40,102 bases of DNA from Thermoleophilia bacterium (GTDB lineage: Bacteria > Actinomycetota > Thermoleophilia > Gaiellales > Gaiellaceae), in assembly GCA_020845695.1 (NCBI GenBank), contig JADLFG010000021.1, positions 1-40,102 of the forward strand, given 5' to 3'. Both the position numbers and the translations under genes were made by a program. The notes under the pieces were generated by a model. The model worked only from the letters and a program-made list of their open reading frames with translations, searched no databases and was not told the DNA's origin. Every line of letters starts with the position of its first letter. Within the stretch, counting starts at the first letter, position 1. Positions 15,604 to 23,619 of this stretch are shown here, piece by piece.

Positions 15604-16446
15604 GTGGAGCAAAGGCGTCCCGAAGGAAGGTGGTCCCGGTTGCCCGAGCGGCTGAGCCAGCGGTTGCGCGGCGTCGACTGGCGCCGCTACCGGTCGTCCC
15701 GGGGGCCGGGGCAACCGTGGGCTGGGCGGCTCGGTCGCCACTGGTGGATTCTCCTCGTCGGCGTGGCGGCCGGCGTCGGCGTCGGCATCGTCACGAGCCA
15801 CGCCAAGCGAGAGCCGATCGACTACACGGCCTCCGCCCGGGTTCTGGTCACGAGCGCCGAGGAGCCCTACCTGCGCGTCTCGGTTACGTCCACCTCCACC
15901 CGGCCGGCGGGGAGCGGCGATGACCAGGCGACCGAGGTCATCACGGACACCAACCCGCCGGACACCCGGACGCTCGTCTCCGCCGCCAACCTGTACCCGA
16001 TCCTGATCGAGTCCGACCCCGTGCGCGAAGAGCGCGAGCGGCTGTTCGGGTCGACCCCGGGGACGGTGGAGGCGAGAACGCTCTATTCCGTCCAGACTCC
16101 GAACCGCTTCGAGGCGTCGAGTATCCCGGTGATCGAGATCAGGGGAACGGCCCGCAGCGGCGCAGACGCCGTGGCCCTGGCCGACGAGACGGTGGCGGCG
16201 TTCAGGGCCTGGATCGAGGCCCGCCAGGATCAGGCCGACGTGAAGCGGGACCAGCGGATCCTGATCGAGCCGTTGCAGGCCGCCCAGGTCGTCTCGACGA
16301 CTGGCGGTCCGGTGTACGGGATCCCGGCGCTGCTCGGGATCGCCGTCTTCCTCGCCTTCGGCGCGCTCGCGGTCACGCTGGACTCGCTGCGCCGCCGGCC
16401 GGCCCTGCCGGGGCTGACGCCACGGGACCAGAGCTCGGCGCCGTGA
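15604..16446 (+). CDS. Wzz-like polysaccharide copolymerase / chain-length protein
   Basis: This 280-residue membrane protein has the Wzz/YveK layout. A cytoplasmic basic N-terminus leads to a first membrane helix at about 47-65 (HWWILLVGVAAGVGVGIV). The long external domain starts DYTASARVLVTSAEEP and contains the family-like ADAVALADETVAAFRAWIEA near residue 190. A second membrane helix lies at about 241-262 (GIPALLGIAVFLAFGALAVTL), followed by a short tail. No ATP-binding kinase domain is fused, so any tyrosine kinase partner is elsewhere. Such proteins set chain length of polysaccharides made by Wzy. GTG 15604 has GGAG two bases away and GGAGG 13 bases away, so initiation may be modest or the start slightly different. 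The polymerase follows after 76 bp. Confidence 0.75.
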   Translation: MEQRRPEGRWSRLPERLSQRLRGVDWRRYRSSRGPGQPWAGRLGRHWWILLVGVAAGVGVGIVTSHAKREPIDYTASARVLVTSAEEPYLRVSVTSTSTRPAGSGDDQATEVITDTNPPDTRTLVSAANLYPILIESDPVREERERLFGSTPGTVEARTLYSVQTPNRFEASSIPVIEIRGTARSGADAVALADETVAAFRAWIEARQDQADVKRDQRILIEPLQAAQVVSTTGGPVYGIPALLGIAVFLAFGALAVTLDSLRRRPALPGLTPRDQSSAP

Positions 16447-16522
16447 TGCCGGCGCGACCGGCCGGCCCGGGCGCGGCGCGGGCCGGGAGACACACGCCCG
16501 GGGCCGCGTAGCGAGGCGGGGA

Positions 16523-18043
16523 GTGGCGACGGTCGAGGACGATGCGGCGACGATCGACGGCGCGAGGTCGCGCCTTCCGCTCGCTGCCGCCATTGCCGCG
16601 GCGGGAGTCCTCGTCTTCGGGACGAGCCTCGCGTTCGACCTCGACGCCGCGCTCGGGGGTGCGGCGATCCTCGTGCTCGCCTCGGCCCTCGCGGCCCTGG
16701 AGACCCGGGCCTCGGTGTTCTCATGGCCGAACGCCCTGGCGCTGTTCGCGCTCCTGCTCTGGCTCGTCCCGATCAAGAGCTACCGGGTTCCGGCGCAGCT
16801 TCCCTTCGACCTCGAGCCCTACCGCATCGCGATCCTCGCTCTGGCCGGGGCGATGCTCGTTGCCCTCGTGCTGCGCCGGCTGCGCTTTCGCGCGGGCGGC
16901 GCCGGGTTGCCGCTTGCTGCTGTCGCGGTCGCGGTGCTCGGCTCCCAGCTCGCGAACCTGGAGGTGCTCGACCCGGGCGGGGGCGAGCGAAACGCGCTCA
17001 AGGGGTTCTTCTACCTGATGACCTTCGTGCTCGTGTTCGTCCTCGTCTGCTCGGCCGTCCGCGATCTTCCCGGGGCGGAACGGGTTGCTCAGGGGATCGT
17101 TCTCGGTGCGGTCGCAGCCGCGGTCGGGGCCTTCTACCAGTCCTGGACCGGGCACAACGTCTTCGACCACCTCGACGACTGGGTGCCCGGGCTCGTGCGC
17201 GAGGCCCAGGGGCTCGGTGAGTCACGTGGCGGCGTCCTGCGGGTTCGCTCGTCTGCCCAGCATCCGATCGCCCTCGGTGCGGCGCTCGTCCTCGCCGCTC
17301 CCCTCGCCGTCTACCTGGCGAGCCGGGCGACATCCCGCTGGATGCGTGCCGGCTGGGGTGCAGCGGCTGCGATCGTGTCCCTCGGGGCGTTCACGCCCGT
17401 GGCCCGAACGGCGGTTGTGATGGCGGGTGTCGTCGTCTTCCTCGCCTGCCTGCTGCGGGGGCGCAGGGTGATCCGATTCTGGCCAGTCCTCGTGATCGGG
17501 CTCGCGGTCATGCATCTCGCGCGGCCGGGGGTGATCGGGGCGCTGTACGACTCGTTCTTCCCCGAGCAGGGCCTGCTCTCCCAGGTCTCGGGGCGGGCCG
17601 GGCTCGCCGGCTCCGGCCGGCTCGCCGATATCCGGCCCGGGCTCGAGCTGTGGCGGGATTCGCCGCTGCTCGGCGTCGGCCGCGGGAACCGTCTCATCGG
17701 CGGCCGGGCTCCCGGTGATCCCTCGGGCATCATCTTCGACAACCAGTACATGAACACGCTCGTCACTCTCGGCGCCCTCGGGCTGGCCGCCTATGTCTCC
17801 TTTCTGGTTGCCGCCCTGGTCCGGATGGGGCGCTCCGCATGGCCCTCCGGGCGGCCGGGGAGCGACTTCGTGGCCGCCGCCTTTCTCGCTACCGCCGCCT
17901 TCACGGCGGGCATGTACTTCTTCGATGCATTCTCGTTCGTCCAGGTGACGACCCTGTTCTTCGTGATCGCGGCGCTGGGGTTGCGGATCGCCAGTCTCGA
18001 GCGGGCCCGGCGGCAGGAGTCCGAGGTCGCCTCGGCAGGCTAA
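16523..18043 (+). CDS. Wzy-like O-antigen polymerase/ligase
   Basis: This 506-residue polytopic membrane protein has about 11-12 hydrophobic segments and the large external loop of the O-antigen ligase/polymerase family between about 330 and 420. That loop contains GLELWRDSPLLGVGRGN and IIFDNQYMNTLVTLGALGL, which match the conserved G(x)GxGN and N-x-Y/H-N elements. It would polymerise lipid-linked repeat units on the outer face of the membrane, with the flippase and copolymerase encoded upstream. GTG 16523 is preceded by GAGGCGGGGA. The next gene starts 3 bp after its stop, so they are one unit. The family includes both polymerases and ligases; polymerase is favoured by the flippase and copolymerase nearby. 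Confidence 0.8.
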   Translation: MATVEDDAATIDGARSRLPLAAAIAAAGVLVFGTSLAFDLDAALGGAAILVLASALAALETRASVFSWPNALALFALLLWLVPIKSYRVPAQLPFDLEPYRIAILALAGAMLVALVLRRLRFRAGGAGLPLAAVAVAVLGSQLANLEVLDPGGGERNALKGFFYLMTFVLVFVLVCSAVRDLPGAERVAQGIVLGAVAAAVGAFYQSWTGHNVFDHLDDWVPGLVREAQGLGESRGGVLRVRSSAQHPIALGAALVLAAPLAVYLASRATSRWMRAGWGAAAAIVSLGAFTPVARTAVVMAGVVVFLACLLRGRRVIRFWPVLVIGLAVMHLARPGVIGALYDSFFPEQGLLSQVSGRAGLAGSGRLADIRPGLELWRDSPLLGVGRGNRLIGGRAPGDPSGIIFDNQYMNTLVTLGALGLAAYVSFLVAALVRMGRSAWPSGRPGSDFVAAAFLATAAFTAGMYFFDAFSFVQVTTLFFVIAALGLRIASLERARRQESEVASAG

Positions 18044-18046
18044 CGG

Positions 18047-18829
18047 GTGCGGATCATCCTCAACGCGGACGACTTCGGCGCCTCAGCCGACACTGTCCGG
18101 GCGACCGTCGAGTGCTTCGAGGCTGGGGCGTTGACGAGCGCCACGATCATGGTCGGGATGCCGGCGACGGACGCGGCGCTCGCCTTCGCCCGGGCGCGTC
18201 CCGACGCTGGGTTCGGCGTGCACCTGCGGCTCGTCGCGAACGGGGCGGAGCGGCCGGTCTCGAATCCGGCCGAGCTTCCGGGTCTCACGAGTCCGGACGG
18301 GTGCCTCCGCGCGACCAACGTGGTCCGCGTTCTGGCCCTGGTTGGCCGGTTGCCCGCTCGAGCGCTCGAGCGCGAGATTCACGCCCAGATCCGGTACGTC
18401 CAGGACCGCGGGGTCGAGGTCACCCACGTGGACTCGCACCGTCACCTGCACAAGCTGCCGGCCGTCCGCGAGGCGCTGCGCCGCGTCCTTCCCGGCCTCG
18501 GGGTGCGGCGGGTACGCAGCGTGCAAGACGTCTACCTCGGACGGCCTCTCGCGAGCCCGACGTACTGGGTCGGCCGCTGCTGGCGCCGGCGGCTGGCGGA
18601 GGCGTTCGAGACGACCGCCCACATGTACATGCCGGCCACCGCGCGCGACGTCGCGTGGGAGGGGCCGCTGCTCACCCGCTGCGAGAGGCTCCCGGGCGGC
18701 TCGCTCGAGGTGGGGGTTCACCCGGGACTCGCGGACGGGTGGCGGGCCGCGGAGCGGCGGTCGCTCTTGCTCTTCGCCGACCGTGCGCGGGAGGCGGGCC
18801 ACGATCTCATCTCGTGGCGCGAGCTCTAG
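18047..18829 (+). CDS. ChbG/YdjC-family carbohydrate deacetylase
   Basis: This 260-residue protein of the YdjC family (metal-dependent deacetylases such as ChbG) starts at once with the metal-site motif IILNADDFGAS, followed by TSATIMVGMP. THVDSHRHLHKLP near residue 125 supplies histidine ligands, and SLEVGVHPG near 222 completes the site. It would remove N- or O-acetyl groups from amino sugars in a glycan or its precursor, which could expose an amine for sulfation by a neighbouring enzyme; that coupling is inference. There is no signal peptide, so it acts in the cytoplasm. GTG 18047 is 3 bp after the polymerase stop and the next gene begins 3 bp after its own stop. Confidence 0.85.
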   Translation: MRIILNADDFGASADTVRATVECFEAGALTSATIMVGMPATDAALAFARARPDAGFGVHLRLVANGAERPVSNPAELPGLTSPDGCLRATNVVRVLALVGRLPARALEREIHAQIRYVQDRGVEVTHVDSHRHLHKLPAVREALRRVLPGLGVRRVRSVQDVYLGRPLASPTYWVGRCWRRRLAEAFETTAHMYMPATARDVAWEGPLLTRCERLPGGSLEVGVHPGLADGWRAAERRSLLLFADRAREAGHDLISWREL

Positions 18830-18832
18830 GCC

Positions 18833-19804
18833 GTGTCCGGTCCCGACGTCTCCGCTCTCGTCGTTACCTACAGGTCGAAGGACTGCATCGAGGAGTGCCT
18901 CGAGTCGCTGTCGGCCGGGACGACGCGCGCGCGGCTCGAGGTCGTCGTGGTCGACAATGCTTCTGGGGACGGCACGGCCGGGCTCGTGCGGCGCGCCTTC
19001 CCGCGCGCTCGGCTCGTGGCCTCGCCCGAGAACGTCGGCTTCGCGCGCGCGGTCAACCTAGCCGCCGGAGAGGCGCGGGGCGAGTACCTCCTCCTCCTCA
19101 ATCCCGACGCGATCGTGCATCCCGGCGCGGTCGACGAGCTGCTCGCCGTCGCGCGGGGCCGCCCGGGCTACGGGCTCTATGCGGGCCGAAACCTCAACCC
19201 CGACGGCAGCGTCTCCGCGATCTCGGTCCGCGGTCGCCCGACGGCCTGGAGCGCGTTCTGCTTCGCGACGCTCCTCTCAACGGCGTTCGCCGGGTCTCGC
19301 CTCTTCGACCCGGAATCGCTCGGCGGCTGGGGTCGCGACACGCTGCGCGAGGTGGACATCGCAATCGGGAGCTTCCTGCTCGTCTCGAGGGCACTCTGGC
19401 GGGAGCTCGGGGGCTTCGACCCCCGGTTCTTCATGTACGGCGAGGACGTCGATCTCTCCCTGCGGGCGGCCCGAGCCGGCCGGCCGGCCGTCTTCGTCCC
19501 GAGCGCGACCGTCACGCACAAGGTCGGTGCCTCCACGGACACCAGGGCCGAGCGGATGGTGCTGATCTTCCGGGGCAAGGCGACCGTCGTGCGCAAGCAC
19601 TGGCCCGCGGGCAAGCGGCAGTTCGGGCTCGCGATGCTCTGGCTCGGGGTGGGGTTGCGGGCCCTCCTTGCCGCCCGTGCTCGTACCGAGGGCGGTGCCG
19701 GGGTCTGGCCCGGTGTCTGGCGCGCGCGGGGGACGTGGCTTGCCGGCTACCCGCCACAGCCACCCAGGGCCCGCCTGGAGCGGGAATCCAGTGCGGGCGG
19801 GTGA
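18833..19804 (+). CDS. Family 2 glycosyltransferase (rhamnosyltransferase-like)
   Basis: This 323-residue GT2 enzyme has DVSALVVTYRSKDCIEECLESL (5-26), VVVVDNASGDGT (about 37-48) and NVGFARAVNLAAGEARGEYLLLLNPDA (about 65-91), in which the Asp of LLNPDA is the metal-binding position. FFMYGEDVDLSLRAARAG near residue 200 is the catalytic-base block. This arrangement is close to WbbL-type rhamnosyltransferases, but the sugar cannot be fixed from sequence. A hydrophobic helix near 268-282 may attach it to the membrane. It is the last gene of the plus-strand cluster and ends 12 bp from the convergent GNAT-like gene. Confidence 0.8.
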   Translation: MSGPDVSALVVTYRSKDCIEECLESLSAGTTRARLEVVVVDNASGDGTAGLVRRAFPRARLVASPENVGFARAVNLAAGEARGEYLLLLNPDAIVHPGAVDELLAVARGRPGYGLYAGRNLNPDGSVSAISVRGRPTAWSAFCFATLLSTAFAGSRLFDPESLGGWGRDTLREVDIAIGSFLLVSRALWRELGGFDPRFFMYGEDVDLSLRAARAGRPAVFVPSATVTHKVGASTDTRAERMVLIFRGKATVVRKHWPAGKRQFGLAMLWLGVGLRALLAARARTEGGAGVWPGVWRARGTWLAGYPPQPPRARLERESSAGG

Positions 19805-19816
19805 GCTGCGCTCGAC

Positions 19817-21055
19817 TCAGACGGCGCCCGCACCAGGGCGCCCGCGGTCCCTGCCGGCGAGGAATCCCCGCCAGGACGTGCGCACACGAGCGAGGAGACC
19901 GAGCCGTCCGAGCAGGAAGCGTAGTGCCTCGTTCGTGCCGGCGATCGCGGTACGCGCGCCGTTCACGAGGACGGGAAGTGGCCGGGGGGCGAAGATCGCG
20001 ACCGTCTGCTCCTGCCAGGAAGACGTTGCGAAGCGTCGCTTGTACTCCGCGTCGCCGAAGCCGAAGTCGAGAACCCGTACCTCCGGGTCCTTGCAGAGGC
20101 TCTCGATCAGGCGGAGCAGGGCGTACGTCCCGATCCGGTACGCGCCGAACGCCGGGTCGAACCCGGGGATGCCCGAGGTGATCCGCCCGCGACACCCCTG
20201 GCCCTGCCAGAACGCAACCGGGCGGCCGTCGACTGAGACGAGGCAAGCCCGGTACCAGCCGCGCTCGAGGGCCAGGAGCGTCCGTGCCCGGTGCGGCTCG
20301 TCAGCGCGGAATCCCGCGCCCAGCCCGCGCTGCCAGGAGAGCGCCGCGACTGCCTCCAGGCGGCCGGCCAGCTCGTCGATCTCCTCCGGGTGTCGGAACA
20401 GCCGGACCTCGAGACGATCGCCGAGCTCGCGCTCGACTCTATTGCGGTAGCGTCTCACCCCGTCGCGGGTGCTCTTCGACAGGGAGCCGAGGAACTCGTC
20501 GAGCGTGGGGGGGAGAGCGAGCTCTCGATGGACGCTCTGCCTGGAGAGATGGTCGCGAAGGAGCCAGGGGGCCGAGCGCCGGACGGCGCGATGGAGCGGG
20601 GAGCCGACCCGGAGCTCCCGGAAGACCACGACGGCGGCCTCCGCGCGATCAAGCGAGCGCCTGAGCTCGCCGATCAGGGCGTCGAGAACGTCGTCGGCGG
20701 GCTCGCCGAGGAGGCCCCCGTAGACGACCCTGATCGCAAGGAGCGCCGGCGAGTGCAGGGTGGCGTAGCCGAGCCTGGCGGGCAGCCGCAGTCGCTCGAG
20801 GCGGCCGACCAGGATCGCCGCCGGTTCGCCGTCCCGCTCGGCGAGGAGGACGTGGGGCCGCTCCACCGCCGGGTCGGTGCGGACGACGGCGAGGGCGAAG
20901 TCGAGGTCGGAGGTCAGCGCGTCCGTCTGCAGTCGCACCCACACCGCGCGCAGCGCCTCCACCTCACCGGGCGTCCGGGCGGTGGCGACGCGCAGGCCGG
21001 TCTGGCCGGGCCGGGCTGGCGCGAGCGCGGGCGGGCGCTTACTCGAGGTACCCAA
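19817..21055 (-). CDS. GNAT-like acyltransferase (BioF2/CelD type)
   Basis: This 412-residue protein has the double-GNAT layout of the BioF2/CelD (acetyltransferase_6) group. SLSKSTRDGVRRYRNRVEREL near 195-215 and the acceptor-side RACLVSVDGRPVAFWQGQGCRGRITSGIPGFDPAFGAYRIGTYALLRLIE near 290-340 are characteristic, followed by VLDFGFGDAEYKRRF. Members transfer acyl or aminoacyl groups and are common in exopolysaccharide loci, so it may acylate the glycan. The start is a TTG at 21055 that overlaps the previous stop by 17 bases. No better start with a ribosome binding site was found, so coupling is assumed. It is the last gene of the minus-strand operon. Confidence 0.75.
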   Translation of the reverse strand: MGTSSKRPPALAPARPGQTGLRVATARTPGEVEALRAVWVRLQTDALTSDLDFALAVVRTDPAVERPHVLLAERDGEPAAILVGRLERLRLPARLGYATLHSPALLAIRVVYGGLLGEPADDVLDALIGELRRSLDRAEAAVVVFRELRVGSPLHRAVRRSAPWLLRDHLSRQSVHRELALPPTLDEFLGSLSKSTRDGVRRYRNRVERELGDRLEVRLFRHPEEIDELAGRLEAVAALSWQRGLGAGFRADEPHRARTLLALERGWYRACLVSVDGRPVAFWQGQGCRGRITSGIPGFDPAFGAYRIGTYALLRLIESLCKDPEVRVLDFGFGDAEYKRRFATSSWQEQTVAIFAPRPLPVLVNGARTAIAGTNEALRFLLGRLGLLARVRTSWRGFLAGRDRGRPGAGAV

Positions 21056-22670
21056 GGGCCCGCAACCGGCTCTCGATCTCGGCGGCGCCGGCCTCGTCGT
21101 ACGTCTCGAAGTCGGCGACCTCGATCTCCGGGGCGGCGGCGCTCGCGGGCGGGCGCCGCTCGAGGAGGCCGGGATCGAGGGCGTCGGCGAGTACGTGGCC
21201 CTCGAGCTCGTCGGGAACGGGCTCTCCCATCAGGTACAGGATCGTCGGCGCCACGTCCTCGATGCGGGCCGAGATCCGCCCGCCCGCTCGCGCGGAGGGG
21301 CCCGCGAGGGCGAACATGCCCGCGTGGCGGTGGCTGCCGACGTACGTGTGCTCGCTGCCGGCCTCGATCTGAACCTCATCCCAGATGGTCGGTGTCCGGC
21401 TCTTCAGGTTGCCCTTGCCGAGCCAGGCGTAATCCTCGAACTCGACCACGAGGTCCGGCACCTTCTCGAGCCAGGGCCCGGAGCAGAGCGACTCGCGGCG
21501 GTGGACCGCGCGGACGACGCGCTCCCCGGCCGGACCGCGCAGATCGACGAGTCGCCGGGCGATCTCGTCCCGGACGCGCTCGTACTCCGCGCCGGAACCG
21601 ACGATTCCCTCCGCCTCGCGGCCGCGGACGTTGAGGACGATGTTGCCGAAGGTCCCGTAGGCGAACGCGGACGTGCGCGAGAAGTCGAGGAGATGGGCGG
21701 CGGACACGCGCACGGCCCGCTCGCTCAGGTCGGGGGCCAGGCGCTTCAGCGCCCGCCGCAACCCCTCCGGGAGCGCCTTTCGGCGCAGGGCCAGGGCGCC
21801 TCGCGCGAGGCGGGTCGGAAGGCCGGCAGTCGCGGCGGCGTAGGTGAGAAACCCCTGCTCGGCGAGCCACGCATTGAGGTTGACGACGCCGTTGAGCGGG
21901 CCCGCGCCATGGTCGGACACGACCATCACGTCGCCCCCGCCCGGGAGGCCGGCGACGAGCGTGCCAACGGCCTCGTCGAGGATCCGGTAGACGTCGGCGA
22001 CCACGCTCTCCCGCCCCCGCGACTCCCACTCCGTCCACGCGAGGTGATGGACGTGATCGGCGGACATGAAGACGAGAAACAGGAGCTCGGGCGCCAGCTC
22101 TGCGGCGAGCCAGAGGGCGAGCTCGGTCTTCTGCTCGCAGGTGCGCCGCACCTGATCGAGGTCGAACCGCCCTCCGGTGCCGATCGGGAACGTGTGATCC
22201 AGCTCGAGGCGGCCGAACCGGCGGCGAAGCTCGACGAGGAGGTCGGGCGGGTGGGTCAGCTCGTCGCGTGTGGCGGTGTCGAACCCGGAGATGACGAAGC
22301 CCGAGACCTGCGGCGGCGGCCATGTGAAGGGCACGTTGAGCAGACCCACGCGGCGGCCCGCGCCTGTCAGGCGGTCCCACACAGCCGGAGCTCGCCGGAA
22401 GCTGCCGTTGACGACCCGCAGCTCGTAGCCGGAGTCGCACCGCTCGGCGAAGTCCCAGATGCCGTGGCGGCCCGCGTTCACCCCGGTCACCATCGTTGCC
22501 CAGGCCTGGGGCGTCAGTGGATGCGTCGTCGACCGGAGGACTCCCCGCGTCCCCGACGCGAGCAGGCGCGCGAGGTTGGGCAGGTCTCCCGACTCGATGA
22601 GCGGGTCGACGATGGAGAGCGTGACCGCGTCGAGGCCGACGATCGTGAGCTTGGGCCCTGGCGTGTTCAT
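21039..22670 (-). CDS. Type I phosphodiesterase / alkaline phosphatase superfamily protein
   Basis: This 543-residue enzyme has the alkaline-phosphatase fold (type I phosphodiesterase/nucleotide pyrophosphatase family). Two-metal site elements can be read in order: IVGLDAVTLSIVDPL near the N-terminus, the nucleophile region HPLTPQAWATMVTGVNAGRHGIWDF (about 49-73), MSADHVHHLAW (about 199), VVSDHGAGPLNG (about 250) and SHRHAGMFALAG (about 455). There is no signal peptide, so it appears cytoplasmic. The family hydrolyses or transfers phosphodiesters and phosphates; within this locus it might modify a sugar-phosphate or lipid-linked intermediate. ATG 22670 was chosen because it directly precedes the conserved first strand. 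An ATG at 22697 would overlap the previous gene's stop and is also possible. Confidence 0.8.
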   Translation of the reverse strand: MNTPGPKLTIVGLDAVTLSIVDPLIESGDLPNLARLLASGTRGVLRSTTHPLTPQAWATMVTGVNAGRHGIWDFAERCDSGYELRVVNGSFRRAPAVWDRLTGAGRRVGLLNVPFTWPPPQVSGFVISGFDTATRDELTHPPDLLVELRRRFGRLELDHTFPIGTGGRFDLDQVRRTCEQKTELALWLAAELAPELLFLVFMSADHVHHLAWTEWESRGRESVVADVYRILDEAVGTLVAGLPGGGDVMVVSDHGAGPLNGVVNLNAWLAEQGFLTYAAATAGLPTRLARGALALRRKALPEGLRRALKRLAPDLSERAVRVSAAHLLDFSRTSAFAYGTFGNIVLNVRGREAEGIVGSGAEYERVRDEIARRLVDLRGPAGERVVRAVHRRESLCSGPWLEKVPDLVVEFEDYAWLGKGNLKSRTPTIWDEVQIEAGSEHTYVGSHRHAGMFALAGPSARAGGRISARIEDVAPTILYLMGEPVPDELEGHVLADALDPGLLERRPPASAAAPEIEVADFETYDEAGAAEIESRLRALGYLE

Positions 22671-22704
22671 GGCAGTCTCGCCCCCGGCGGGTGTCATCCC
22701 CCGG

Positions 22705-23619
22705 TCAGCGAAAGCCGCCACCGTGCTGGCCCCGAAGCGGTGGGCGACGGAGCGCGTACCTGGCAGCGCTCCAGCCGAGTGTCCACTCGGCCACGACCAG
22801 GAAGGGCAGGAGTCGCAGGAATCGGGCTCTGAGCTCCTCGTGGGCGCCGAGGCGACGGTAGATGCCGATCAGCCGAAGCAGGGCGAAGTAGTGCACGGGG
22901 AAACGGGAGAAGGCGCGCTTGCGAAACGCCTCTCGCTGAAACGGCCCGAGGCGGGCGAGCGCGTATGCGCGCCTCCGCTGGAGCCGGCGGAGTCGGGGGA
23001 ACGTCTCCCGGTCGTCGTCGTGGACAGCATGGAAGCGCGGATCGAAGACGATCGGGATGCCGGCGGCGAGAGCGTCGATGCACAGGACGCCATCCTCACC
23101 GCCGTAGCTCGAGTCGAAGCGCAGGGGCGCGTCGCGGGGCACGGCCATGCAGTAGGAGGAGACGAAGGCGACGCGGCGTGGCTCGCCGTGGGGCAGGTAG
23201 GGGGTCTCGAACTGGAGGTGGGTGACCCAGCCCCATCGGCTCCTCGCCCGGAAGGTGCGTCCGCAGCCGACGACGGCGCCCGGGTACTCCTCGAGGGCTC
23301 GCGCGAGACCCGCCCCAAAGCCCGGGCCGGGGATTGCGTCCGCGTCGAGGAAGACGACGACGTCACCTGTCGCGGTGTCCCAGCCCCGGTTGCGGGCACC
23401 GCCCGAGAACGTGCCTCCGTCCGAGGGAATCACCCGTGCGCCGGCGCGCTCGGCGAGCTCGGCCGTTCGGTCCGTCGAGCCGCTGTCAACGACGATGACC
23501 TCCGCGGGTGCGGGGTCCTGCGCAGCCAGGGAGCCGAGGACCTCGCCGATTGTCCGCTCGGCGTTGTAGGCGGGGATGACGACGCTGACGGAGGCCGACA
23601 CGCGCGAAGGGTCCGTCAC
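22705..23619 (-). CDS. Family 2 glycosyltransferase
   Basis: This 304-residue GT2 enzyme begins SVSVVIPAYNAERTIGEVLGSLAAQ (10-34), then VIVVDSGSTDRTAELA (about 41-56) and GDVVVFLDADAIPGPGF near residue 85, with the DAD metal site. FDSSYGGEDGVLCIDALAAG near 168 is the catalytic block. The C-terminal part has amphipathic or hydrophobic stretches (HYFALLRLIGIYRRL, FLRLLPFLVVAEW) that may bind the membrane. GTG 23619 overlaps the stop of the sugar-1-phosphate transferase gene by four bases. It is a good candidate for the second sugar of the repeat unit, added right after the priming step, but donor and acceptor are not known. Confidence 0.82.
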   Translation of the reverse strand: MTDPSRVSASVSVVIPAYNAERTIGEVLGSLAAQDPAPAEVIVVDSGSTDRTAELAERAGARVIPSDGGTFSGGARNRGWDTATGDVVVFLDADAIPGPGFGAGLARALEEYPGAVVGCGRTFRARSRWGWVTHLQFETPYLPHGEPRRVAFVSSYCMAVPRDAPLRFDSSYGGEDGVLCIDALAAGIPIVFDPRFHAVHDDDRETFPRLRRLQRRRAYALARLGPFQREAFRKRAFSRFPVHYFALLRLIGIYRRLGAHEELRARFLRLLPFLVVAEWTLGWSAARYALRRPPLRGQHGGGFR

